Below are positions 33,700 through 43,254 of a stretch of 64,000 nucleotides of DNA, piece after piece. The stretch covers positions 213,939,620 through 214,003,619 of the forward strand of contig OX352772.1 of NCBI GenBank assembly GCA_947095535.1, in the 5' to 3' direction. The notes beneath the pieces are model-generated. The model was not told where the DNA came from. It ran no database searches and saw only the letters and a list, made by a program, of their open reading frames with translations. The DNA comes from Poecilobothrus nobilitatus (Eukaryota > Arthropoda > Insecta > Diptera > Dolichopodidae). Numbering within the stretch: the stretch's first letter is position 1; the number at the start of each line of letters is the position of its first letter. Made by a program: the position numbers and the translations under genes.

Positions 33700-33989
33700 C
33701 TAAATACAATTTTTTTTCTTTTCTCCCTCATGATTTTATACATACAACCTTTACTTTAAATTACTTTAAATCTAAGATACAATAACAAGATCAATATCTA
33801 CATTTTTATTTATCTCATAAATAACAACTGCATTTTTGCGTTAATATTATGTTACAATAACTGGTTGACCGTGAAAGCTTTTTATAAAAAAAATAAAATA
33901 AATTCTTATTATTTGCATAATCTATGTTATTATACTTTAACAACACCTGTTTAGATCATTGCACTTGAAATACATTATTCTACATTACT
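33700..33989 (-). repeat. Right terminal inverted repeat of P2
   Basis: Inverse complement of the left P2 repeat. The inner block CTCATGATTTTATACATACA, then ACCTTTACTTTAAATTACTT, matches 24640-24690 closely. Outer blocks GGTTGACCGTGAAAGCTTTT, AATTCTTATTATTTGC and AGATCATTGCACTTG match 24490-24600. The last clearly matching bases are CTACATTACT at 33989. Confidence 0.7.
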
Positions 33990-34689
33990 TGCTAGTTATG
34001 CAAGTTATGCAAGAATTATGCATGTTATGCAATTTAATTTCAGCCTTAATTTTAATTGTATAATTGTAATATGAACTTTTGATTTTAATTTTGATTTTTA
34101 TATTGACACAATGTTTGACAATTACTAACGAAAACTTAAATATGTAATTAATATGACCAGACGGCTATGGCTAAGGTCTCTTTAAATTAATAATATTAGG
34201 TTATTATACATTATTTCTGAAATTATAATTGAATTAATAAAGAAAAAAAAAAAAAATACAGATCAATGCACTTACTAATGGATTGGAGATTTCCTTTCGA
34301 ATCCTACGATTCGTGTACTGGTCGATGGATATTCATCTGACATGTTCACTGAGTTGAACAATATAATTATACATACAAAATGCAATTATGCATATTAATT
34401 GTACGTATTCTTACACTGCATTAATCCATGTATGTACTATACGTCATTTGTTGTTGTTAATTTTTTAATTTTTAATCTTTTTGTTGTTAATTTTTAATAA
34501 TATTATTTGTTGTTGTATAAAATATTTTGTTGTCATTAGATATTATGTTTTTTTTTTTATGTATTTATTTTTTTATTTTACTTCTTAAATTGTAATTATT
34601 CGAAAGTACATTATTACAATTGCGGTTTATTTTTTCCCGACAAGCAATTTTGATTGTTTTGGTAGTTTACACATTTTGTTGTTGACCGC
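33990..34689. other. AT-rich stretch outside P2
   Basis: No gene. It has short repeats of GTTATGCAA (34000-34040) and TTGTTGTTAATTTTT (34450-34500). Origin unclear. Confidence 0.5.
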
Positions 34690-34922
34690 AAACTATACTA
34701 ACTATGTCCATTCTTTTGCTTGTGGTTGCAGTTTTTAAGCCATCATTCAAAGGATCCCAAGTGGTTGAAAGCTTATCACTTTGGTATTTATGGAAATTTC
34801 GAAGTTTCTTAATTTCAATGGCCTTTCTAATCAGCCTTGGTATCCGAAAGCGTTCAGTAGGAATCGATTTGGCTTTATGAAAATGAATTTCATGTCCTTC
34901 ATTATAAGCGACATGTTAGTAT
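34690..34922 (-). pseudogene. Penelope-like element fragment (end of GIY-YIG endonuclease region)
   Basis: The minus strand from about 34918 reads HVAYNEGHEIHFHKAKSIPT then ERFRIPRLIRKAIEIKKLRN, FHKYQSDKLSTTWDPL. The pattern of a His-containing segment, an acidic/basic EAIEIKK-like helix, a short Asn-Phe-x-Lys linker and Trp-x-Pro-Leu is the C-terminal end of Penelope-like proteins after the GIY-YIG domain. Only about 75 residues are visible and the catalytic part is missing. It abuts a LINE fragment on the other strand. Confidence 0.5.
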
Positions 34923-36015
34923 AGTTTGCCGTCGACAACAAAATATGCAAAATTCAAAATAAATGCTGATGCCTCTCAAGGATCAGTTTTATCCCCCACT
35001 CTCTTCTTAATATTTATCAAATTTTCATTAACCTCCAATCCGATCCATAGTTTCGTAGAAGACAGCACCCTTGTAGCTTCCTATGAATTTCACAGCCACT
35101 GTAACAATATTCACCAGATTAATACAACAGCAAAAAATTTCACTATTAGTGAGCTAAATAACGATTTAACAAAAACAAAAATTGTCACTGCTATTCCCAA
35201 CCTACTATTTCAGAGAGAAGTTTTGCAGCATTCTACAGATATAATCATACTGGGTATTGTTTAACCAGACTTGGACAAATCACATTGTTAGTATAGCTAA
35301 GGATGCACTTAAATGTTTGGGTTTTTTGTATCGCTGCAAAACTTACTTTTCCGCATCTTATCTTCTCAATATCTATAAAACGTATATTGGACCGAAAATG
35401 GAGTATAAAACACACATTTGGGTTGTAGGTCCTCAAACAGCCTTGAGTTATTAAGATAATGTGCAAAACAGAGCTGTTCGTCTTATCAACGACCTCAGTG
35501 TACCTTCAATTCTCACTCCACTCAGCAAACATCGCACAGTTGTGTCACTAACCTTGTTTTATAAATATCTCCTAGAGATTAACACCTGCTCAAATGAAAT
35601 AAAACAGTTAAAGCCTCCACTCAAAGTTTTCGAGAAACAAGGAGGGCGACAGAAGCTCATCCCTACCATGTACAGTTATCAAGACGGCGAAATACAGCTT
35701 ATGGAAATTCGTTTGTCATGCGCACGTCCCGTCCGACGTAAATCATCCACATATTTGTGGAACCGTATACAATTGCATGTGTTCCTTAAAGTGGGTAATT
35801 CATATGTGCACGATTTACTTAAGTTTAAGAAGAACATTAACATCAACCCTCGTAAAAAAAAAACCATTCGTTATACCATTATACTATGTTTATTTTTCTT
35901 TTTAATAACACTACAATCGATTTTTTTTACTTTTATTATATCATCTACTTTAATAAACATTTTTCTGACTAAAGCAAAACTATATAAACTCTGTTATGTA
36001 TATATATATATATAA
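34923..36015 (+). pseudogene. LZ-type LINE fragment: RT middle to C-terminus
   Basis: The first frame (34926-35264) has DASQGSVLSPTLFLIFIKF and HSFVEDSTLVASYEFHSHCN, where the usual FADDS active site is now FVEDS. It is followed by FNQTWTNHIVSIAKDALKCL, LLNIYKTYIGPKMEYKTHIW and, after a stop near 35455, a long frame (35461-36015) with NRAVRLINDLSVPSILTPLS, FYKYLLEINTCSNEI and RRKSSTYLWNRI. The same ordered segments occur in LZ (45600-46480). A 3'-UTR-like TATATA tail follows at 36000-36025. It is a dead 3' part of a LINE. Confidence 0.7.
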
Positions 36016-36098
36016 TATATATAAGATACTCTTCAGTTATTAATATGCTTGATTATTGTAACAAAGTGATTAGTTGCAAAAGAGATGTGAAACAAGAT

Positions 36099-36634
36099 AG
36101 TATGTAAACCAACGGTTTTTAAAAGCGCACATTTCCAAAACACAATACATACAAATTTGTACAGGTGCCTAAAAATAGCAAATTTTAAATTTTTCAGCCC
36201 TAATACCTCTTAAACAGGGGGTGGTGCAAAACAATTTTGTAAGGAAACTTAGACTAATTTTAAAAATTCTTTCTTGTCTCAAAATTTCAGGTTCCCATCT
36301 AAAGGCGTGCCGGAGTTATGAAAAAAGAAATTTCATGCAAAATGTGGTTTTCACATAACGGTAATTTTAAATACTAAATTTAAAAAAATTGTATAATTTT
36401 GATATTAATTTACAAAGTTAAAAAATATACCTGTGGCATGACGTTTTCAGATTGGAAAAATCTTAACCAGAACATAAGATATATGCATTTAAAAATATGG
36501 CTTTTTCAAAGTTTGAGGGGCTGTAACTCCGTAATGGATGGGGCTACATGAAAAAGTTGTTCATCAAAATTATTTTTTTTATGAAGCCTACCCATGGTTA
36601 AAATTTTTGTTCTCTATCTTTAACGGTGTAGAAG
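36099..36634 (+). repeat. Repeat B, copy 1 (truncated)
   Basis: This starts GTATGTAAACCAACGG, then AAAAGCGCACATTTCCAAAA, as in copy 2. It contains GTGCCGGAGTTATGAAAAAA, CATAACGGTAATTTTAAATA and GAGGGGCTGTAACTCCGTAA. It stops inside the CTATCTTTAACGGTGTAGAAG block, where copy 2 continues with GGAC repeats. Its right end abuts P1 core-gene sequence directly. Confidence 0.75.
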
Positions 36635-36639
36635 AATAT

Positions 36640-37191
36640 TAGCTGAACAAGCGTACCACAGAGTTGAAGCAAACGATTCAAGCTTTGGTGGAAAAGCTAA
36701 CGCTTTTTTAGTCACAAACATAATGAAATCTAATTTTAAATTAGGTATGGGATCGTCATTTTGCAGAATAAAGAAAAAAATAATAAAAAAATAGAAAAAT
36801 CTACAATTACCTTTAAGAACAATCGTTAAAGAGGCTAAAATAAAACCAACAACAAACAATAAGGAAACTATTATAATATCATTAAAAGCTGCAAGAAAGA
36901 ATACTAAAAATCGAAAATATATAAAATTACCACGAGTGCTTCCAGTTTCGAAAGTCGGAGGCGCTTTATCATTAATTTCATTATGCAGAATTGTTGGCGA
37001 TTGGAGCTCTATCTGGAGGTGCTGCTGGTATATCGAAAGCTGTTAATGACGCTAAAAAAGCTAAAGACCAGTTTCAAGAGAGTAAGCGACATAACAAAAT
37101 GATGAAGGCGATAGCTTTGAGAGGTCAAGGATTATATTTAAAACAATATAAGGAAGGTCTCAGATTATACTTGAAACCAAAAAACCATTAA
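36640..37191 (+). pseudogene. P1 glycine-rich core/virion protein preceding the protease
   Basis: A frameshifted plus-strand gene. The first part has ILAEQAYHRVEANDSSFGGK, then a second Lys-rich stretch, SLKAARKNTKN and a LPRVLPVSKVGGALSLI segment. After a shift near 36985 the last frame reads LLAIGALSGGAAGISKAVND, AKKAKDQFQESKRHNKMM and RGQGLYLKQYKEGLRLYLKP. This Pro-Arg-Val-Leu-Pro / Gly-Ala-Leu-x-Gly-Gly-Ala-Ala-Gly-Ile layout is a conserved gene directly before the protease in insect Polintons of the DUF8207 lineage. Its role is likely internal virion protein or protease substrate, by position. It ends 2 bases before the protease ATG. Confidence 0.7.
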
Positions 37192-37193
37192 AT

Positions 37194-37545
37194 ATGCCAC
37201 CTAAAGGAGCTTTAACAAATATTGATTTATTAAAATTTGCTAAAAAATATTTTACACATTTTCGTGGTGTATTCATGAAAGATAACTTACCAAAAGGAGA
37301 GCCTTGGAAACATGAATGTGGTATTATAAGCTTAGATAATTCAATTGCAGATGGAACTCATTGGGTAGCATATTATAAAAATTATAATAAAATTCATTAT
37401 TTTGATAGTTTTGGAAATTTCCATCCTACAGGAGAAGTTGTGAAATATAGGAGATAAGCTGACTTATAATTATGATTCATTTCAAAAGTTCTACACATAT
37501 AACTGTGTTAATTTATGTTTAAAATTCTTGTTTAGTTCTATTTAT
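37194..37545 (+). pseudogene. P1 adenain-like cysteine protease
   Basis: This starts ATG 37194. ALTNIDLLKFAKKYFTHFRG, VFMKDNLPKGEPWKHECGII, GTHWVAYYKNYNKIHYFDSF gives the catalytic His and Asp. A stop at about 37455 interrupts, but in the next frame LTYNYDSFQKFYTYNCVNLC continues to about 37530, carrying the catalytic-type Cys. Homologues usually show Asn-Cys-Gly-His at the Cys; here it is Asn-Cys-Val-Asn. The family (C5/adenain-like) matures Polinton virion proteins. It is one frameshift away from a full-length frame. Confidence 0.8.
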
Positions 37546-37835
37546 TTTAATAAAAAAATATATATATATATATTTCTGAGGATAGAACACCTAGAATATA
37601 AATAAATAAAATTAAAAAATTAAAAAAATTTTTTCTGTATTTCTTTCACTAATATTCATTTCTCAGGTTTTCTAGAGTATGAAAGTGCTTGTTCTTCTTT
37701 CAAATATCTTAGTCATAATTTTAAAATTGAACTAAACATTCGTTAGTTAAATTATTACTATTAGAATGAAAGGTTGTTTGTCCGATTTGTGAATTTGTTT
37801 TTAGTTTAAGTCGGAACTTAACTAGACATACTAAA
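37546..37835 (+). other. Intergenic region between P1 protease and PolB
   Basis: AT-rich with a (TA)n run near 37558-37572. The sequence before the PolB ATG (37745-37830) could carry an upstream coding piece (TGTCCGATTTGTG), but nothing certain is visible. Confidence 0.4.
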
Positions 37836-40800
37836 ATGGGTCACAAAAAGGAAAAGTTGAAGGAAAGAAAACGCAAAAGTTTTATGCAAGAAGATGTTTC
37901 ATTAGAAAAAGTGGAGAAATTAAAAATTAAATGTTGCAAAACTTGTGAAACTGAGGTTCCTGAAAATTTATGGTATCATCATATTCGAACAAATAATCAT
38001 AAGTCTTGCCTTGATAAACAATTAAAATGTATCACAAACACGTTCCAAGGGGGAATAAAAACCTTCATTCGAGAAAATGAAGATGTAAACACGCCAAAAG
38101 ATTTGCTTGAAAATATTAAATCTGAATTAGTATTAAAACTAAAGGAAACTCTAAAAAAGCATATTTTATTTAAATTTAAATTGGAGTTGTATGAGAAATA
38201 TATCAAACCAAAAGAACTAACAGGAAAAGAAGATTGTGAAAGTATTGAAAATGAAGAAAGTATCAAACTATTTAATACAAAAATGGTTGTTATTGATCGG
38301 AGCACAGAAATCGATATTATGTATGATGATATGATTACAGGATTACAACACAAGCAGAAGAATTTCAAGGAAAAGAAAGCGAATGGGCTTTAGCTCAAAT
38401 ATGTTTTGTTGAGCAAAGTATGAGCCATTCAAAAGAGGTAATTATATCGATCTACCATTTGAAATTAAAGTTAAACAAGGTAGAATGTAAACCAACGGTT
38501 TTTAAAAGCGCACATTTCCAAAACTCAATACAAACTGTTTAGAAAATTTGAAAATTTAAGAAATAAAATTTAAGAAATTTTTTTGTAATAAGAAAAAATG
38601 TGAAAATAGGACATTTTTGAAATTTTGAGGGGCCGTAATTCCGGAATCCTATATAACTAAGAGAAGCCGTTAACACACGTAAAAATATATTATTGAAGCT
38701 TTAATTTTCATGTCTTGCCGACGAAAAATTTTTACAGCTGCCTAAGTTACAGGTGTCTAAAAATAGCAAATTTTCAATTTTTGAGGCGTAATAACTCTTA
38801 AAGAGGGGGTGTTACCAAAAAATTTTCTGATGAAACTTAGACTAATTCTAAAAGTTCTTTCTTGTCTCAAAATTTCAGGGTCTTATCTAATGGGGTGCCG
38901 GAGTTATGAAAAAAGAAATTTCATGCAAAATGTGGTTTTCACATAACGGTAAATTTAAATAGTAAATTACAAAATATTACATAATTTTGATATTGTTTTA
39001 TATAGATAATAAAATTTTCGATCTTCTGGCGGTTTTAGATTGCAAAACTATTAGGCAGAGCCCGAGATATATTCATCTGAAAATGGGGCTTTTTCGTAAT
39101 TTTGAAGAGCTGCAACTTTGGAACTCTTTACAACTAAAATAAACCTTTCACACAGATAAAAATATATTATTGTAGCTTTAATTTTTACATCTTGCAGAAG
39201 TAAAATGTGTACAGGTTCCTAAGTTACAGGTGTTTAAAAATAGCAAATTTTCAATTTTTAAACCCTAATAGCTCATAAACAGGGGGTGGTCCGAAAAAAT
39301 TTTCTGAGCAAACTTATACTAATTCTAAAAGTTCTTTCTTGCTTCAAAATTTCAAGCTTCTATCTAGAAGCGTGCCGGAGTTATGAAAGTAGAAAAATCA
39401 TGTAAAATTTGGTTTTCACATAACGGTAAATTTAAATACTAAATTTAAAAAAATTGTATAATTTTGATATTAATTTACAAAGATAAAAGAAATACCTGTC
39501 GAATGACGTTTTCAGATTGAAAAAATCTTAAGCAGAACATAAGATATATGCATTTAAAAATAGGGCTTTTTCAAAGTTTGAGGGGCTGTAGCTCCGTAAT
39601 GGGGGGGGCTACATGAAAAAGTTGTTCCACAAAATTATTTTTTTTATGAGACCTACCTATGGTTAAAATTTCTCTATCTTTAACGGTGTAGAAGTTTTGT
39701 AAACAGACGGACGGACGGACGGACGGACGGACAGAGTGAAACTAATAAGCACATTTTTTCAAAATTTTTTTGGAAATGTGCTAAAAAGCATGCATTAATA
39801 TAAAAAATAAAGATGAGTATTATATAAAGTTGTGCCTCATAGCAGCAATGCAGAATCAACTACTTACTTATAGTAACTTCTAATAAATATAATATTAATA
39901 ATATACAGCAAAAAAAATATAAATATAATAAATTATAGGGTGAATAATTTTAAATTCAAGAAATTCCCTGTTGAAATTAAAGATTTAGTTAAAATAGAGC
40001 CCAATTATCATACAAAAATAATAGGGCATACAAAAATATATCATACAAAAAATAAAAAACGAAATCATTAGAAAAAGATAATAAAAAACATTATATTTGG
40101 ATAAAAGATCTATCACGGTTAATAAGAAGTCAAATAACAAGATGTGAACATCCTCTTCATCTTTGTACTCATTGTTTACTTTATTTTCAAGATATTGAAA
40201 AATTTAACAATCACATTAACATATACCATTTATTATGATGCTTATAACTTATACGGTTGGGCAATGTCGAACTATCTTCCATATGGTGGATTTAAATGGG
40301 TATATACTTCAATTAATATCGAATCAATTTCTCATAATTCTGAAATTGGTTATGTACTCGAAGTTCATCGTGAATACCCCGAAAGTTTACATGATAAGCA
40401 GAATGAATTACCTTTCTGTTGTGAAAAGAAGAAACCGTCATCATCTAAAACTGAAAAATTAATTGTAGTTCTAAACCATAAAAATAAATATATTATTCAT
40501 TATATGAACCTGAAACAATATGTTGAACATGGACTTCGATTAAAAAAAAATCATAGAGATCTACAAATAATTAATCAATCTAATTGCTTGCAAAAGTATA
40601 TTGACATGAATATTCATTATAGAACTCTCGCAGAAGTAAGTTTAAGAAAGATTTGTTTAAACTAATGAATTGTGCTGTATACGATAAGACTATGGGAAAT
40701 ATTGATAAGAGAAAGGATAGTAAAATTATTGATTCTTGCGAGAGTAGAGGTAAACGTTTAGGTGTTAGAGCTTTAGTTTCTAAACCAAACTTCCACAGTA

Positions 40801-41345
40801 TCTCCACTTTTACTAACCAATTATGTGCTATACAATTAAGTAGAGTTTATACTTTATGTTATTATAATAAACCTATATATCTAGGATTTACGATACTTGA
40901 GTTATCTAAACTTCACATGTATAACTTTCGCTATAATTATATGAAAAGGAAATATTCTGATGATAAATTATTTCTTAATTATACCGATACAGATTCCTTT
41001 ATTTATACAATTTATACTGACGACTTTTACGATGATATTCTTGATGAAGATGTACTATAATCTGATCCAACCAAACTTATATTTGACACATTAGACTACA
41101 AACCAGATAACCCTTACGGGTTCACTTTAGTCAATAAAAAAGTTTTAGGTTTATTCAAAGATGAAATGAATGGTCAAATAATTAATGAATTCATAGGATT
41201 TAAGTCTAAAATATATTTTATCAAAACTTTAAATTCTTCACCAACAATAAAAAAATCTGAACGTGTAAAGAAATATACAGTTAAAACTTTAACTAAAGAA
41301 GACTGTAAAAATTCCTTATTTAATCATAAAATTAAAATATTGTGA
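37836..41345 (+). pseudogene. P1 protein-primed DNA polymerase B, interrupted by repeat B
   Basis: The N-terminal frame (37836-38395) has a zinc-finger-like CCKTCETEVPENLWYHHIRT segment and continues as WALAQICFVEQ before repeat B. After the repeat (from 39787) KACINIKNKDEYYIKLCLIA resumes, then FPVEIKDLVKIE, HYIWIKDLSRLIRSQIT and CEHPLHLCTHCLLYFQ (about 40090-40190). Polymerase motifs are YYDAYNLYGWAMSNYLP (motif A; a second Tyr replaces the usual Asn), KLMNCAVYDKTMGNI and NYTDTDSFIYTI (motif C, about 40980), then FDTLDYKPDNPYGFTL and VNKKVLGLFKDEMNGQIINE. Insect DUF8207-type Polintons carry exactly this order. Stops and the 1.3-kb insertion inactivate it. It replicated the element from a protein primer. 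Confidence 0.85.
38478..39786 (+). mobile_element. Repeat B, copy 2 (inserted in P1 PolB)
   Basis: The copy begins GTAGAATGTAAACCAACGG, then AAAAGCGCACATTTCCAAAA and ends TTTGGAAATGTGCTAAAAAG, so the outer parts are imperfect inverted repeats (GCACATTTCCAAAA). It carries an internal duplication of roughly 460 bp (compare 38640-38960 with 39100-39420) and a (GGAC)n run at 39705-39735. Flanking PolB coding sequence resumes in register of meaning on both sides, which delimits the insertion to within a few bases. No protein is encoded. Non-autonomous DNA transposon is the best guess. Confidence 0.75.
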
Positions 41346-41836
41346 TATGAATATATTTAGATCTAAGATCCTTTCTATGTATACACAAACTTTAAATAAA
41401 GTAGCATTAAGTTCAAATAATAACAAAAGATATATATTAGAAAATAATGTTAATACTTATGCTTTATTCATAAGTCATTATAAAATTCCCTAATAAAAAA
41501 GAAAAAAATTTCAATTTATTTTAGTTTAGCAGCTTTTATTTCAATATCTAACAAAATAAAATGTTTTTAATTTCTTATGTTACTTATAAAATATTATTAA
41601 ACCAAAAGTTTAAAATTAATAAAGGTAAGAATAATATGAGAGAGATTGATATATAAATAAATTTCAGATTCTTTTTTCCCCCTATTTTCTTTTATGAATT
41701 AACTGCATAAAGATCTTGAAAAATTGTATATAAAAGAAATGCTTTCTAAAAGTTTTATTAGTTTACATCTAAAAATGTTAATTATTTCCCATTAAGTTAT
41801 AGCTACTAGCGGACAACCATAAAGTATATGCTATAA
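41346..41836 (+). other. P1 region after PolB
   Basis: The frame after the last clear PolB motif (FNHKIKIL, about 41340) is still somewhat coding (MNIFRSKILSMYTQTLNKVA, then SNNNKRYILENNVNTYALF and SHYKIP to about 41490) and probably the PolB C-terminus. The rest is AT-rich with no gene. Confidence 0.45.
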
Positions 41837-42151
41837 GTTCATTGACTTAGAATAGGATGTTTTCGATAATGAACATTTCAAAGAGAGCTGCTATACATCT
41901 CCAGGCCAAGAAATTCATTTGAGAGATGATATAATAAATTAAAAGAACCAAATCAAAACCAACCACTAGATATTCATTTCACAACTTTTTACTTTGTAGT
42001 ATATTGTGAGAGTTATGAAGCAGCAAAACATTTCATAATGGATTATGGACCATTATGCTTCATTTGCAAAACCGTTACAAAAGAAATGACAAAAATATTT
42101 AAAAATAGCGAAATATTTAATAAACTTTATAAATTTTTAAAAAAGAAATAA
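41837..42151 (+). pseudogene. P1 small protein of unknown function next to the right TIR
   Basis: A frame without ATG and with one shift near 41937. The first part has SCYTSPGQEIHLRDDII; the second reads LDIHFTTFYFVVYCESYEAA, then KHFIMDYGPLCFICKTVTKE and a Lys-rich end (KLYKFLKKK, stop at about 42150). The composition is clearly protein-like, with a C-x2-C pair. I do not recognise the family with confidence. It is the last P1 gene before the terminal repeat, on the same strand as PolB. Confidence 0.5.
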
Positions 42152-42334
42152 ATAAATAATATTATTAATAAAAATAAAAATAAATGTTATTTTATTTGGA
42201 AATGACACATCTATAAAGTAGAATTGCATTTAAATGATAATTTTTCTACACACCTCACAAAGCCTACGATATGTCATTCTCTGATCTTGAGTTTTTGTTT
42301 AATAATAAGCATATATTTAAAATAAAAACATTTC

Positions 42335-43159
42335 AAGTTCAAGCGTCTAAAAAAATTAAAACCAAATCTTCACTAAAATAATACACATAAGAATTTCTAT
42401 TACTTTATAACCCAATTCTTATTTTCTTGTCATCATAATTTCTGACTAAAGAAAGTGTGCAGAAAAACTAAAACCAAATATTCAATAAATAATACAGATA
42501 AGAATGTCTATTATCATTCACAATCAAATTCTTATTTATATCTGGTATTCCCTGACCTTGTTTTTATGTTTAATGCTTTACTTTACATTCAAAATTAAAA
42601 ACAAATGTTTTATACTATTACAGATAATAACTTTTATTATTTCACTATTACTCATTTCTTATTTTCTTATTAGCATAATTTCAACAAAAACAAAATTCTA
42701 AGTTTAAATTTTAAACTCTTATCGCAAAACCACAAACATTCACTACATACTATATGATATTTTTGATAGTTTCATGTCACTATATCTTTACAATTATAAT
42801 ACAGTCCATTCAAAATCTAAGATCGTTGATACATGCTTCCAGCAACTTTAGCGGCTCTCCTTATCAACAACTTCAACGGGTACATGCTTATACCATCTGC
42901 GTTGTCAAGTTCCAAGCTTGCGACTCTACCGAAGCTCAAAACCATTTCAAAACCTAATTCTTCGGAAATCAACAACTGCGTCAGCTCAAAGTGTCAACGC
43001 AAATTTCATTGAATCATCCAACCTTCTAATCGTAAAATCAATTTCATTATACCTTAAAACATTTCGAACTCCTCATTTCATACACCTCATGTGCTCCTCA
43101 TTTCATACTCCTTATTTCATATTCCTCATGCGCTCCAGAACCGCTATATTTATACTACT
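42335..43159 (-). repeat. Right terminal inverted repeat of P1
   Basis: Inverse of 11480-11965, with the GAACATTTGGTTTTA-containing unit again present twice (complement near 42358 and 42466). There are about 300 extra bp (42700-43010) and extra copies of a CCTCATTTCATAC motif near the tip (43070-43130). It ends in ACTACT at 43159. Open frames inside (42504-42701 and others) are low-complexity chance frames. Confidence 0.85.
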
Positions 43160-43165
43160 CTTCCG
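43160..43165 (+). repeat. Right 6-bp target-site duplication of P1 (CTTCCG)
   Basis: Identical to 11474-11479 and directly adjacent to the right tip. Confidence 0.9.
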
Positions 43166-43254
43166 GCTGTTCGATTTGCTCCAAAAGCTTATCAATCCGA
43201 AATATTTACATTAAAACCAAAAAATTCCGCTCAGTCGTGTGGGCTGTACACGTG

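Larger units (their letters stand above)
24321..33989. mobile_element. Polinton P2 (F54H12.2-capsid lineage), about 9.7 kb, nested in P1
   Basis: Inverted repeats at 24321-24690 and 33700-33989 enclose a PolB (plus), a capsid/core/virion block and ATPase (minus), and an integrase (plus). The inner TIR parts match closely: AGTAAAGGTCGTATGTATAA then AATCGTGAGG on the left, and the complement of CTCATGATTTTATACATACA on the right. The left tip region is duplicated in tandem (period about 150 bp). Tips seem to begin with AG but no 6-bp duplication was found. The gene set differs from P1's. All genes are broken, and the element is shorter than a complete Polinton. Confidence 0.8.
11480..43159. mobile_element. 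Polinton/Maverick P1, 31.7 kb including nested insertions
   Basis: The element is delimited by matching inverted termini beginning AGTAGTATAAATATAGCGG, identical for 24 bp at both tips, inside longer imperfect TIRs, and by a perfect 6-bp duplication CTTCCG. Its own genes are on the left arm (minus: double-jelly-roll-like capsid, second virion-type protein, DUF8207-like, packaging ATPase; 18.6-23.9 kb) and the right arm (plus: core protein, protease, PolB, small unknown; 36.6-42.2 kb). No integrase of its own was recognised. Between and within these lie later insertions: MITEs, an I-like LINE, Polinton P2, LINE pieces and repeat B. Removing the inserts I can delimit leaves roughly 13-15 kb, a normal Polinton size. 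Confidence 0.9.

Noticed and set aside
37997..38368. Minus-strand 123-codon frame
   Set aside because: Complement of the P1 PolB N-terminal region, which has recognisable family motifs on the plus strand.
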